From Aricia agestis (taxonomy: Eukaryota > Arthropoda > Insecta > Lepidoptera > Lycaenidae), in NCBI RefSeq assembly GCF_905147365.1, contig NC_056416.1, forward strand, positions 4,050,001 through 4,114,000: 64,000 bases of DNA, given 5' to 3'. How positions within the stretch are numbered: position 1 is the stretch's first letter; every line of letters begins with the position of its first letter. The position numbers and the translations under genes are program-made. This document shows, piece after piece, positions 12,801 to 21,359 of this stretch. The notes under the pieces were generated by a model, which was not told where the DNA came from, did no database searches, and saw only the letters and a program-made list of their open reading frames with translations.

Positions 12801-14524
12801 CACGTAATTTGTTCTTCGCGTATGGAAATAAAAAGAAATCGTTAGGTGCCAAATCAGGGCTGTACGGCGGATGACCAGTCAATTCGATCTTTTGACCCTC
12901 CAAAAACTGAGTTGTTTCAGCTGAGGTGTGACAGCTAGCATTGTCGTGATGTAATATGATTCTGCGTTGTCGGTTGTCCTTTCTTATTTCTTCAAAGACT
13001 TCTGGTAAACAAATGGTCGTATACCATTCAGAATTAACCGTTTTACGATTCTCTAATGGCACTGTAGCCACATGTCCATTAATTCCAAAAAAACAGGCGA
13101 CCATTTGCTTCAAAGTACTTTTTGCACGAGTAACTTTTGTTGGTTTCGGCTCATCTTGGAACACCCACACCGTTGACTGTTGTTTAGTTTCGGGGTCATA
13201 TGCATAGATCCAAGATTCATCACCTGTGTAGATATTATAAACGGCTTTTGACGTACCACGGTTGTATTTTTTTATCATTTTTTTGCACCAATCGACACGA
13301 GCCCGTTTTTGATCGATTGTCAAGTTGTGCGGAATCCAACGCGAACATATTTTTTTTACAGCCAAATGTTCGTGTAATATCTTATGTATGCTCGTCATAC
13401 TTATGCCTAAGGACGCCTCTATCTCGCGATATGTAACATGACGATCACGCATTATTAGTTCCCGCACAGCATCTATATTTTGTGGGACAACAGCTGTTTT
13501 TGGGCGACCTTCTTTATTTTCATCCGTGAGCATAGACCGCCCACGATTAAACTCACTGTACCAGTGATAAACAGTGGTTTTTGATGGTGCTTCATCTCCA
13601 AAAGTTGCGGTGAGTTGAATAAAGCACTGTTGTTGATTTAGCCCACGCCGAAAATCGTAGTAAATCATTGCACGAAAATGTTCACGCGTTAAATCCATGG
13701 CAAATGAAGACACGCAATTTTCAAAATGACGCCACAATGGAAAAATAATTGACAGTCACATGAAACAAAATGTATTCTTCAACCAAAGAGTTCTATTTTC
13801 AAATGTTGTAATTACTTTTTAAATATTGTTCTTGTAAGTGGCCAGTTCCGGATACATAAATAGCAGCCCTCGTATCATTGCAATTCGTGTTACTGCTGAC
13901 GAAACTAGTTGACATTAGTTGTATCAAGTGTCGGCCAGGCTCTGGAAACCTGGTCTAAAATAGGTATTTCATAGACCACCCAATCTTAGTAGGCTGCTAA
14001 GATTGGGTGGTATCCTGCGCTTCGGTTTTTGATCAACCAACACATTAGGTATTGCGCATGTTTATTGGCAGCCAATATAATATTTTATATTTTTTTAAAT
14101 AAAATACATAACACATACAATGCAACGAAAGTTACGAAACCGAGTCTATATTATATTTAACGAATTTGTAGGCTTACTACGAAACTGTTTTGAGACTCAA
14201 ACAATCGGACGAGAATGCCGCGTCCTGCTCTAACAACGTCATTTCACGTTTGTTACAGTAGGACGCGGCATTCTGTTTCGATTGTTTCGTTGTAGGCCCC
14301 AGGTTTACACTTTATACAGTATATCCTTACTTTTTAACCGACTTCCAAAAAGGAGGAGGTTATTGCTACAGGGTGTATAATCTATTATCTACTCACCAGT
14401 CTGGGCGCCGGGCCTCCCCGCTCGTTGTCCCGCTTCAGGACGAAGGGCAGCGCGCGCCGGTGCTGCTCCAGCCACACGGCGTCCGGCACGGGCCGGTTGC
14501 GCCGTCCGTCCCACCGGCTCGCAC
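6814..14524 (-). CDS. BEN-domain 3' exons, probable alternative end of the BTB gene
   Basis: Three minus-strand exons with canonical splice sites: 14397-14524, 7439-7638 and 6814-6936. Together they encode a linker exon (GASRWDGRRNRPV..., about 43 residues) followed by a BEN domain: LGEGVEIREELLRGVKWGDY, LAAALFTPIELATCSVTGQR, KPPLDRRRVHALI, FPDVEVSRIKQVLAYKCKEN. BEN domains bind DNA or protein partners in chromatin repression. The first exon needs one preceding base to complete a codon, exactly the phase left by the third BTB exon (ending at 26106), giving a glycine codon at the join. I infer that these exons are an alternative C-terminus of that BTB gene; an independent BEN gene with unseen 5' exons is possible. 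The last exon ends in phase 2, so at least one more exon lies downstream and was not found. Confidence 0.8.
7261..7430 (+). repeat. Helitron-like interspersed repeat, diverged
   Basis: Weak copy of the family at 33266-33957: 'ctaccccggctccgcccgtgg ... catagcctatagc ... atcggtccagtggt ... cgttcaaacaaactcttcagctttataatatta'. It sits in the intron between two BEN exons. Confidence 0.5.
7639..8420. other. Intron sequence without recognised features
   Basis: AT-rich intron of the BEN-encoding transcript. No repeat ends or exon signals that I can support. Confidence 0.4.
8421..8782. repeat. MITE, uninterrupted copy
   Basis: Terminal inverted repeats CTATGGAGGGTAGATGGAGG and its partner ending CTCCATCTATACTCCATAG delimit about 362 bp. 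Subterminal blocks 'aaaaagtgtcc' and 'ggacacttttt' are also inverted. A second copy in the opposite orientation lies at about 47590-48344 and is interrupted by another element, so this copy gives the empty-site sequence (GTGTCCAGCTGTACG). Confidence 0.75.
9256..9441. repeat. MITE with GTAACGTGTAATGTAA ends
   Basis: The left side GTAACGTGTAATGTAA is mirrored on the right by TTACATTACACGTTGC, with a second inner pair around 'agcgttacatgtaatgctcg'. GC-rich centre with 'gcgcgaaaatcgac'. Short non-autonomous element, superfamily unknown. Confidence 0.6.
9442..10370. repeat. Composite of common interspersed repeats
   Basis: Contains the block 'tacggaaccctatattgcgcgtggccagacacgcacttggccggt' type at 10110-10155, whose complement recurs at 60713-60750, and a 'ttttggaagtcggttaaaaatcgg' block at 10250-10285 that recurs at 14334-14360 and 48785-48815. 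These are fragments of widespread lepidopteran repeats. No gene. Confidence 0.5.
10811..10945. repeat. Foldback MITE
   Basis: CGTTAAAAACGATGACGAAA at the left is mirrored by TTTCGTCAGCGTTTTTAACG at the right, and the arms continue inward for about 55 bases ('attcgttatcaaaatgtatg' / 'catacattttgataacgaat'). The inner loop is itself weakly palindromic around 'cttcgcaagcgaaatg'. Confidence 0.8.
11131..11225. repeat. Two adjacent perfect hairpins
   Basis: CCCCAATAAAGATTGTCTC...GAGATAATCTTTATTGGGG forms one near-perfect hairpin; directly next to it 'actataattattatgtca' pairs with 'tgacataataatattatagt'. Tip-to-tip arrangement of two small palindromes, probably MITE remnants. Confidence 0.7.
11626..11664. 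repeat. Short perfect hairpin
   Basis: GAAGATGTGGTCTGAA and TTCAGACCACATCTTC are exact reverse complements with only a few bases between them. No transcription context is visible. Confidence 0.6.
12155..12256. repeat. piggyBac-like MITE, shortened copy
   Basis: Shares 'tatcgcagacacaatagattttca', 'cagccggctgcc' and the end GATGGGTTAA with the longer copy at 27876-28099, in the reverse orientation. Ends are TTAA-like. Confidence 0.6.
12271..12494. repeat. MITE with TTAGGCCCAATTTCACCAAC ends
   Basis: Left end TTAGGCCCAATTTCACCAAC is matched on the right by the complement of 'gacgttggtaaaatagggccttaa'. About 220 bp, no coding capacity. It lies beside the piggyBac-like MITE and the mariner. Confidence 0.65.
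12579..13874 (-). mobile_element. Mariner transposon, apparently complete
   Basis: Bases 12579-12607 and 13846-13874 are exact 29-base inverted repeats including the TA dinucleotide at each end (12579-12580 and 13873-13874), the expected mariner target duplication. The enclosed transposase frame is open from end to end. Perfect terminal repeats and an intact gene indicate a recent insertion. It lies in the intron between the 14.4 kb and 7.6 kb exons of the BTB-BEN transcript, transcribed in the same direction. Confidence 0.95.
12646..13698 (-). CDS. Mariner transposase
   Basis: Cut-and-paste DNA transposase of the mariner family, 350 residues from the methionine at 13698 (MDLTREHFRA); the frame opens 13 codons earlier (13737) but mariner proteins are normally about 345-350 residues, so the inner start is preferred. 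The N-terminal half carries two helix-turn-helix regions (about residues 1-55 and 75-115) that bind the terminal repeats. The linker has WIPHNLT. The catalytic triad is D160 (TGDESW), D252 (HHDNASCH) and D287 (SPDLAPNDFF), giving the D,D34D spacing diagnostic of mariner. No stop, frameshift or missing catalytic residue is seen, so it could be active. Known biochemistry: it cuts at TA-flanked ends and reinserts at TA. Confidence 0.95.
   Translation of the reverse strand: MDLTREHFRAMIYYDFRRGLNQQQCFIQLTATFGDEAPSKTTVYHWYSEFNRGRSMLTDENKEGRPKTAVVPQNIDAVRELIMRDRHVTYREIEASLGISMTSIHKILHEHLAVKKICSRWIPHNLTIDQKRARVDWCKKMIKKYNRGTSKAVYNIYTGDESWIYAYDPETKQQSTVWVFQDEPKPTKVTRAKSTLKQMVACFFGINGHVATVPLENRKTVNSEWYTTICLPEVFEEIRKDNRQRRIILHHDNASCHTSAETTQFLEGQKIELTGHPPYSPDLAPNDFFLFPYAKNKLRGQRFSSREEAVDAFKMHVLEIPQSEWKKCYENWFQRMQKCVDHRGEYFEKQ
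13966..14020. repeat. Short palindrome
   Basis: ACCACCCAATCTTAG and CTAAGATTGGGTGGT flank a loop of a few bases. Isolated hairpin, likely a MITE relic. Confidence 0.6.
14170..14298. repeat. MITE family GGCTTACTACGAAAC, copy 1
   Basis: 'actacgaaactgttttgagac ... gagaatgccgcgtcct' is mirrored by 'aggacgcggcattct...gattgtttcgttgtaggcc'. A second copy at 62175-62329 has the same ends and internal order. The loop contains 'aacaacgt.atttc'. About 130-155 bp. Confidence 0.75.
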
Positions 14525-14551
14525 CTAACGACATACGGGTTAGCATTCCAG

Positions 14552-14805
14552 TGGGTCGATATGACCCCGAGCACAATCAAGGGTTAATTAAAGTGGGTCA
14601 AATTCCAATGACAGGGTCGAAATTACCCCCAGCAACATCAAGGGCTAAGTTAGTGTGACTCAAAATTGAAACTGTCGTTAATGGAAGAAGCAGGTAAGTA
14701 ATAGTTCGCCTTTTTCGCATAAATGGAAGCTTTAGGGGCGGAAAAATTATTTGAATGAAAAAAATGTAAATTTTATGTTTAGCCAGATGATCAAATTATA
14801 AGGTA
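14552..14805. repeat. Degenerate GGGTC...ACCCC repeat flanking the LINE
   Basis: Two imperfect units of about 50 bases ('gtgggtcgatatgaccccgagcacaatcaaggg', 'cagggtcgaaattacccccagcaacatcaaggg') followed by TTTTATGTTTAGCCA. The same order (unit, then TTTATGTTTAGCCA) recurs on the other side of the LINE at 19589-19812. Confidence 0.6.
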
Positions 14806-15233
14806 AATTTTTATTTTATTTTATTTTTATTTTATTTTATTTGGAAAACTTACAGCTACTTAAAAATAAATTTAACAAAGATTACTATAAAGCTAAGAGC
14901 CAATAACAAGTTTCCACTAATAGTTAAGATACTAAAAAAAGAGAGAGAAGTGAAAATCGATGTATACAAACATAGCTATAACTTTAAACTTTAACAAGAC
15001 AATGATCTGGATGGTATGATTGGCTATGGCTAAATAATAATAGTACAGTTGAGAAAAAATATATATATTTAGTATAACCACTGCAAAAGTAGAACGAAAA
15101 ACTTATAGTAAGTAATACTAGAAAAATTACACAAGTGATTTTGAAAATTTATAATTGTTATATTGTATAATTATTATTATGCAATGATCTGATTTATTTT
15201 TCATGTTAAAACACGTAATATAATAATGAGTAT

Positions 15234-18200
15234 TTAATTGGACTTACTAGAAAAGTACGCGTCCGTTAATAGTTTTCTAATTTTAAAGGGTTTCAAAGAG
15301 AAAATATCTTCGAGTTGATTGCTAATAATAAAATTATTAAGTTGGGTGCTCGATCTACACATGAAAGAGTTGCGACGGTAAAAGGTGTTGTACGGTGGGA
15401 CATATAGTGGAACAAAGTTACGGACATATCGGATAGGGATATTAAAATTGTATTGGCTTAATAATTCAGGAACATCGATAGTATTATTAATAATTTTACT
15501 AGAGTAAGCCAGATCGGAAACATTTCTGCGATAGTGTAGTGGTAGAAAATGGAATTTTTTACATCTTGATTCTTAATCTGGGAGATTGAGACCACATTTA
15601 AATTGAAGATACCTTAAAAAGCGCTTTTGTATCGATTCAATTCTTTGAATATAAATGTTATATTGAGGATTCCAAACTTCCGAGGAATATTCTAAAAGAC
15701 TGCGTACATAAGAACAGTACAAAACTTTCATAGTTTTGGTGTTCTTAAAATTTTTGCAAGATCTTATTACAAAACCGAGAGCTTTTGAAGCTTTGTCGAC
15801 AATATAATCGGCGTGCTTATCAAAAAATAACTTAGTGTCGACAACTATTCCCAGATCTTTCATTGAGTTCTTCTTTAGCAATTCTTTATTATTAAGTTTA
15901 TATTTAAAGTTAATTGAGTTAGGTTTGCGGGTGAAATTTAAAGTAAAACATTTAGCTACATTTAAGTCTAATTTGTTAATAGTACAGTAGTTACTAAATC
16001 TGTTAAGATCCTCTTGCAGAAGCCAACAATCGCTAAGAGATAAAATATGCCTCATTATTTTGGCATCATTAGCATAAAGTAAAAGTTTGGAATAAAAGAA
16101 ACAAGAAGATATATCGTTTAAGAATATGGAAAATAGTAAGAGACCCAGAAGGGATCCTTGAGGGACGCCAGAAGGCATTGACATCCAGCTTGACATAAAC
16201 CCATTAAGGGCTACCGCTTGCGACCTGTTACTAATGTAGGAGGAAAACCATCGAAAGAGGTTCCCATGTATACCTGCGAGGGAAAGTTTCCGCAATAGTA
16301 CAGAGTGGTCAATTCGGTCAAACGCCTTACTGAAATCCGTAAATATAGCATCAACTTGGGCACCCGCATCCATACATGCACTAACATAATCGTACGCAAC
16401 AAGAAGATTTGATGTAGTAGATCGGCCTTTTAAAAACCCATGTTGATCTGGAGTGAACCAACATTTGAGGGTTGAGTAAACCTGTTTGTATACAATATTT
16501 TCGAAAATTTTGGCAAAAATGCAAAATTTTGATATGGGTCTATAGTTTTTAATATTAATTTTATCACCTCCCTTCAAGGGCGTCGCCAGCCGATGTCGCA
16601 GGTGGGGGCAAGTTGACTTTACCTACTACAATTCATACTTTTCTCATTCTCTATGAATGAGAAAAGAATGTATGAATTGTTGGTAAATTCGACAGCACAT
16701 AAAGCTTTTCACTTCTACTACGAGCCTTACATCTATTACCAGATTTTAATATTATAGTGGTCGTTGTTTGCATTATATTTGGCAACTTTTTAGAATCTCT
16801 AGGGGGGGGGCAGCTGCCCCTCCCTGCCCCCCCTTGGCGACGCCCTTGCCTCCCTTGTGTAATGGAGTAATAAATGCGGATTTCCAAATTCTCGGAACGT
16901 ATCCTTCTTTCAGTGATCTACTATAGAGCATGCACAAAGGGGTAACCAAGTATTTAGCACATCTGGCTATTAGTAAAGGTGGTATATCGTCTGGACCTGC
17001 ACCTTTATTTAGATTAACAGATTTTAATAGATTTAATACCTCGTCAGGATTGACCTCAATGTCTCCAATAGTGTTATGATTTATATAATTTGTACTTTCG
17101 GGATTACAATTACTAGAATTCGGGTTAGGGTCTAGAAAATTGGTTTTAAAGTAAGCAGCAAAGAGATCACAGATTTTGTCACCAGAGGTCGCAAGTTCCC
17201 CTTCATAACGCATAGAGGCGGGGAAAGTGGAAGCAGCTCTGCTGTTACTTTTGACATATGACCAAAAGACTTTTGGATTATTGATTACGGAGTTCTCTGT
17301 TTTATTAATGTATAACTCATAGCAAGACTGTTCCATGAATTTGGCTCTTTTCCTAAGGAGGGAAAAAGATAAGTAGTCGCAGTAATTTCCATAGAGCTTA
17401 TACTTGCGGTGAAACTTATGTTTCTCCTTTAAAACTTTTTTAAGAGCACAGTCATACCATGGAGGATAGTAGTCTGATGATATTACTTTCTGAGGTATAT
17501 GCAATTTACGGAGATCATAGATTGTGTCGTAGAAATATTTTAAAGCATCATCTAATGGCTTATTATAGAGGTGTTCCTGCCAAGTAACTGTGTTCAGATA
17601 GGTACAAATAGCTTCAAAATTTCCTAGTCTGTAAATGTACTTTAATCTTTTATTTGTCTTCAATGCATGGATAGAATCACATATATGATCAAAACGTAGA
17701 GAGCGATGATGTGGAATATCTTCTGGTACCAGAGGATCGTCACAAGCATCGACTGTAAATCCGTTATTAGAACATATTAAGTCCAAGAATCGATTGTTGT
17801 AATTACGAACTTGACTACGTTGAGTGAGGTTGCACTGTGCCAGAGTATCAATAAAGCCGATATGAGTCGTAGAGAGGGATACGCTATCGGATGTATAGTG
17901 ATTACCCTGGGGATGCCAATCAATAAATGGTAGATTGAAATCACCCATGATTATAAATACATCATTAGGATGTGAGTTAATCACGTTAAATAGATTATTG
18001 GAAAAATTTTCAAGTTGTACACTGGAACTGTTTCCACAATTTTGATTGCAAAGATACAGAGTGCAGAAGTGTATTTTGTTGGTCGATCTATCCTTCGATG
18101 AAACAGTTACCCAGACATCCTCTGCAGACATGTGCCACTCGGGACGACCCATTGCTGATAAATCACGTCGAATTGCCAAAAGAACACCTCCTCCAAGTGA

Positions 18201-18407
18201 TTGGTTTGTTGAACTGTAGTCTCTGTCGCGCCGCCAAACGATATATCTATCATCAAATAGCTCCTGATCATTAATACCGTTAATTAGCCAGGTTTCGGTA
18301 ATAGATATTACATCATATGAGTTTAAGTATACATCTCTCTTAAACATATCGGTCTTAGTACGTAGTCCTCGGGCATTTTGGTAATAAACAGTCAATTTAG
18401 AATCCAT
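15234..18407 (-). pseudogene. LINE ORF2: endonuclease-reverse transcriptase, inactivated
   Basis: Encodes an apurinic-type endonuclease (TETWL and MGDFNLPFIDW at the N-terminus) then a reverse transcriptase (NYRPIS, FTDFSKAFDRIDH, SGVPQGS). Three lesions are visible. First, a 274-bp MITE plus 8-bp duplication interrupts it at 16567-16848. Second, the catalytic YADD box reads YAND at 16065-16076 (codon AAT in place of an aspartate codon), which should abolish polymerisation. Third, an in-frame TAA at 15573-15575; the same frame then stays open to a TAA at 15234-15236, with plausible LINE C-terminal sequence (FLPLHYRRN, YVRNFVPLYVPPYN). Without the insertion the frame would be about 963 codons. 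It starts at MDSKLTVYYQNARG (18407). Confidence 0.9.
16575..16848. mobile_element. hAT-type MITE inserted in LINE ORF2
   Basis: 274 bp bounded by CAAGGGCGTCGCCA inverted repeats and flanked by exact 8-bp duplications CCTCCCTT (16567-16574 and 16849-16856). Eight-base target duplications and C-A-rich ends are typical of hAT elements. Inside are a short palindrome (TTCTCATTCTCTATGAATGAGAA, written here as positions 16639-16661) and a run of nine or ten G near 16802. No transposase. Confidence 0.9.
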
Positions 18408-18623
18408 TTATGTAACTGTAAAAAGAACAACTCAATAACAGCTAGTCCAAGGTGTGGTAGAATCTAAATGAGATAATATGAAAGCAGTAAGCAAACGAAC
18501 AATAGCAATTATAAGCTGGGTATAAACAATAGATTAAGCAGGTAATGAAAAGAAAGCTTACATTATAATAATTTAGTACCAAAATAGCTACGTAATGTAA
18601 ATAGCAATATTGTGGTTGGCAAA

Positions 18624-19481
18624 TTAAGCTAACTTGTTTAAATCTGATTCGTTTGAGATCATGTGAACTGGGGACTTATCATTTTTGCGGACATGAATTT
18701 TGCAAAATTTCACCCAAACGTATCGATATCCTTTAAGCCTTGAAAATTCCTTGACTTTCGTAAGCAGCTTCTTTTGATCGGGGATAAGGTGGTCATTAAT
18801 GTAGAAGGTTCCATCTTCGTTTTCAAACCCAATGTCCTTTAAATTTAATTGTTTACGTGCCCGTGAAGCCGCAATGAATTCTTCCTTAATGTAACGGTTT
18901 ATGAAATTAATGATGATCGACTTCGATTTAGAACCATACGAGGGGACACGAGCGATATAATTAATTTGGGTTTTTGGGAAGGTGTAACCCACAACTGCAC
19001 ATATGGAATTAACGATGTCGAATAGGTTTTCATTGGGTTTAATTGGAAGACCCTTAATTTCGACATTGTTCATTCGGGACCATTGTTCACGGTTGGCATT
19101 ATCTTTCTTCAGAAGTGCCAGATCTTGGGAAATAGATGTTTCAGTGATTTGAGATTCCAGTGCTCGTTTCTCAATGGCTGCAACCTTTGTTTCCACATCA
19201 TCAAGCCTGGAACTGTTAAAATTACACGTCGCTTTGAGTTCCGAGATTTCGGTTTTTATTAACTTAATGTCATCAATAAGTTCTGGGAGTTTATTTAGTT
19301 GTAATTTCATTTCACGTATCTCTGACATTATCATTTCCAAAGTCACAGGTTCGGGGAAAGTTGGTGTTGTAGGGCGTGGACTTGAAGCCAGCTTACACTG
19401 CGGACATCTCCACATCGTCCTTCTATCAGCCCCCAGCTTACGATAGCCAGATTCGGAAATAGAGGCACAGGCGAAGTCCAT
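18624..19481 (-). CDS. LINE ORF1 with PHD-like finger and coiled coil
   Basis: 285 residues from the first ATG, but the frame extends upstream with GVFCNGCKRN, supplying the first Cys pair of a PHD-type zinc finger whose remainder (CASISESGYRKL, MWRCPQCK) is inside. So the true protein starts further 5', in sequence lost by truncation. After the finger comes a predicted coiled coil (about residues 45-130, rich in E, K and L heptads) and a C-terminal nucleic-acid chaperone-like domain (MNNVEIKGLP, YKGYRYVWVK-like). The family role is RNA binding and particle assembly for retrotransposition. It ends about 216 bases before ORF2. Confidence 0.8.
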   Translation of the reverse strand: MDFACASISESGYRKLGADRRTMWRCPQCKLASSPRPTTPTFPEPVTLEMIMSEIREMKLQLNKLPELIDDIKLIKTEISELKATCNFNSSRLDDVETKVAAIEKRALESQITETSISQDLALLKKDNANREQWSRMNNVEIKGLPIKPNENLFDIVNSICAVVGYTFPKTQINYIARVPSYGSKSKSIIINFINRYIKEEFIAASRARKQLNLKDIGFENEDGTFYINDHLIPDQKKLLTKVKEFSRLKGYRYVWVKFCKIHVRKNDKSPVHMISNESDLNKLA

Positions 19482-19588
19482 ATTGCGCTTACACCCATTG
19501 CAGAATACCCCATCAGTATAAAAATGAGTAATTGTCCGTATGTTGTAAAATGTTAGTTATCTGGTTTTTCCACCAACGTCTTTATTTC

Positions 19589-19812
19589 CAATGACAGGGT
19601 CAAAATTACCCCTAGCAACATCAAAGGTTAGGGTATGGGCTAAAATAACCCCAAACTCCAATTTCCATTAAATCAGGTGTCGGGTCAAACTGCCGTAGGA
19701 TCAAAGAAGAGTACGATCGAAATTGTTTGGAGTTAACTTTGATGGACTTTAATTTGGTAATTTATTTTCTAAATGGTTGTCTCACATATAGGCTACTTTA
19801 TGTTTAGCCAAG
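19589..19812. repeat. Degenerate GGGTC...ACCCC repeat, right flank of the LINE
   Basis: 'ccaatgacagggtcaaaattacccctagcaacatcaa' matches 14606-14642 with few changes, and TTTATGTTTAGCCA at 19799-19812 matches 14777-14790. See the corresponding finding. Confidence 0.6.
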
Positions 19813-20363
19813 GCTGAGAAAAACTAGATAGAGATTTCAATATCAATCTCAAAAATAATTATCGTCGTATCATCATTTTCAAAAATGGAAAAACAATAAA
19901 ATATCTGAACAAAATGTAAACAAACTAAAATATGTAATACTTACATTGTATTAAGCTGCTATTAAACTAATGAATATTCAAACCAAAAGAACGATTTGTA
20001 TTTGCAATACTTTATTTATAATTTAGTAAAAAATTACATTAATTTATGTACATACACAAGGTAGTAACATTCTGCGCCAAGCGACTGCACAGATACGATT
20101 AAATATTAGACTCTTTCATATATTATGTATTGATATTGTATGGTATATCATATAATATGTGGGCTCTGTAATATAGGGCTTCGAACAACCGAACCCCTTA
20201 GGAAACATATGTAACGGATAAAAGTATCTCTCTTTGTCGAAATATATCAGTTAACGCATGTAAATCATGGCTTCATTTACATGCGTCCGCCCAAACGCGC
20301 GGTTTGGCGGCTTAAAGCTTAACGCATAAATTATGTTGTTAGCGTATAATTTATGATACACTT

Positions 20364-20505
20364 AGGGTCGGTTGCACCAGAGGCGTAGTTATAGTTAAGG
20401 TTAAGGTTATCGTCAAACATGGTGTCCATTATGGACTTTTACTAGGGATTTGACAGTTCATTTGACATTTTGTTATAGTTAAAGTAAGTTGGTGCAACCC
20501 ACTCT
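20364..20505. repeat. MITE with GGTTGCACCA ends
   Basis: AGGGTCGGTTGCACCA at the left pairs with TGGTGCAACCCACTCT at the right; internal 'gttatagttaa' is also repeated inverted. About 140 bp. Confidence 0.75.
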
Positions 20506-20947
20506 TAGTTGCGTCTTGTGAGAAAATACTTAATTGGATAGCAACAAATACAGTAGTGGCCTCGTGCACACACAGTTTAAGACAGTTCACGCAAACATCA
20601 TACTTTCTCCTGAAAGCTAAGTATGGACTATGGAGCCGTGTTGAATAAATAAATATGAAAATCAGTTTATGATAAGGTGTAATTCACGCTAGCACTAAAT
20701 TAGCTCTTTTTTAGCAACTTTAGAACCAGGTGAAATAGCAAAAGGAGCGTGCTTTGTTTTTCCCAAAGATGGTTCCCGTGGAATCTAGGGTCTCTAGGCT
20801 TGTTTGATTTATCTTTATAGGGTTCCAATAAAATGAAAGGTTGGGAACATCTGTCCTGATGATGATCAACATGCAAGAACAGGGAATATTACTCAAAGAT
20901 TGGAGCAGAGGGCGCTACTAGCGTCTAGCACATGCAATGTACATCAG

Positions 20948-21271
20948 CTTCCGCTAGGTATATTAACTTTATGTGCACACATAAAGTTAATATACCTAGC
21001 GGAATAGAGAAACAAAGGCCTGAGCAAGCGAGATGTCACTATCAGTAACACTGCGTGGCAAAAAGAGACGTGTGATACATGACAGCAGAACTCTTTTTTG
21101 ACGTCCAGTCGGCACTTATCGGCACGTTGACAATTTAATCTCATAGAATTAATGTTTAATCATGCTTGTGTAAGTGTATCTATACGTACACATATTTTTA
21201 CACACCCAATTTCGGTTTCGTTTGACAACTCGAGATTGTTGCTCTATTTCGCTAGGTTTAATAACTTTATG
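20948..21271. repeat. CATAAAGTTAATATACC MITE, full copy plus a second end
   Basis: A full element runs 20980-21271 in reverse relative to the copy at 39024-39319, with shared internal text ('ggcctgagcaagcgagatgtcactatcagtaacact', 'atgacagcagaactctttttt'). Immediately left, 20948-20973 is a detached end of the same family, so two ends sit tip to tip across TGCACA. Confidence 0.8.
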
Positions 21272-21359
21272 GTTGCACATCAGAATATTGACAGAAACGT
21301 TAACAACGTCGAACAAAACTGTTCATTTACTGTTTAATGCTATATAGTGCTGCATCTAG

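Larger units (their letters stand above)
14806..19545 (-). mobile_element. CR1-like non-LTR retrotransposon (LINE), 5' truncated and broken
   Basis: Minus-strand LINE: ORF1 (18624-19481), ORF2 (15234-18407 with interruptions) and a 3' tail of ATTTT-type repeats at about 14806-14841. The 5' end stops shortly upstream of ORF1: the first zinc-finger cysteines precede the first ATG and no in-frame ATG is found before a stop at about 19547, as expected for 5' truncation. No clear target duplication was found. Clade assignment (CR1-like) rests on a PHD-like finger in ORF1, the absence of RNase H, and the microsatellite tail. Confidence 0.85.
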
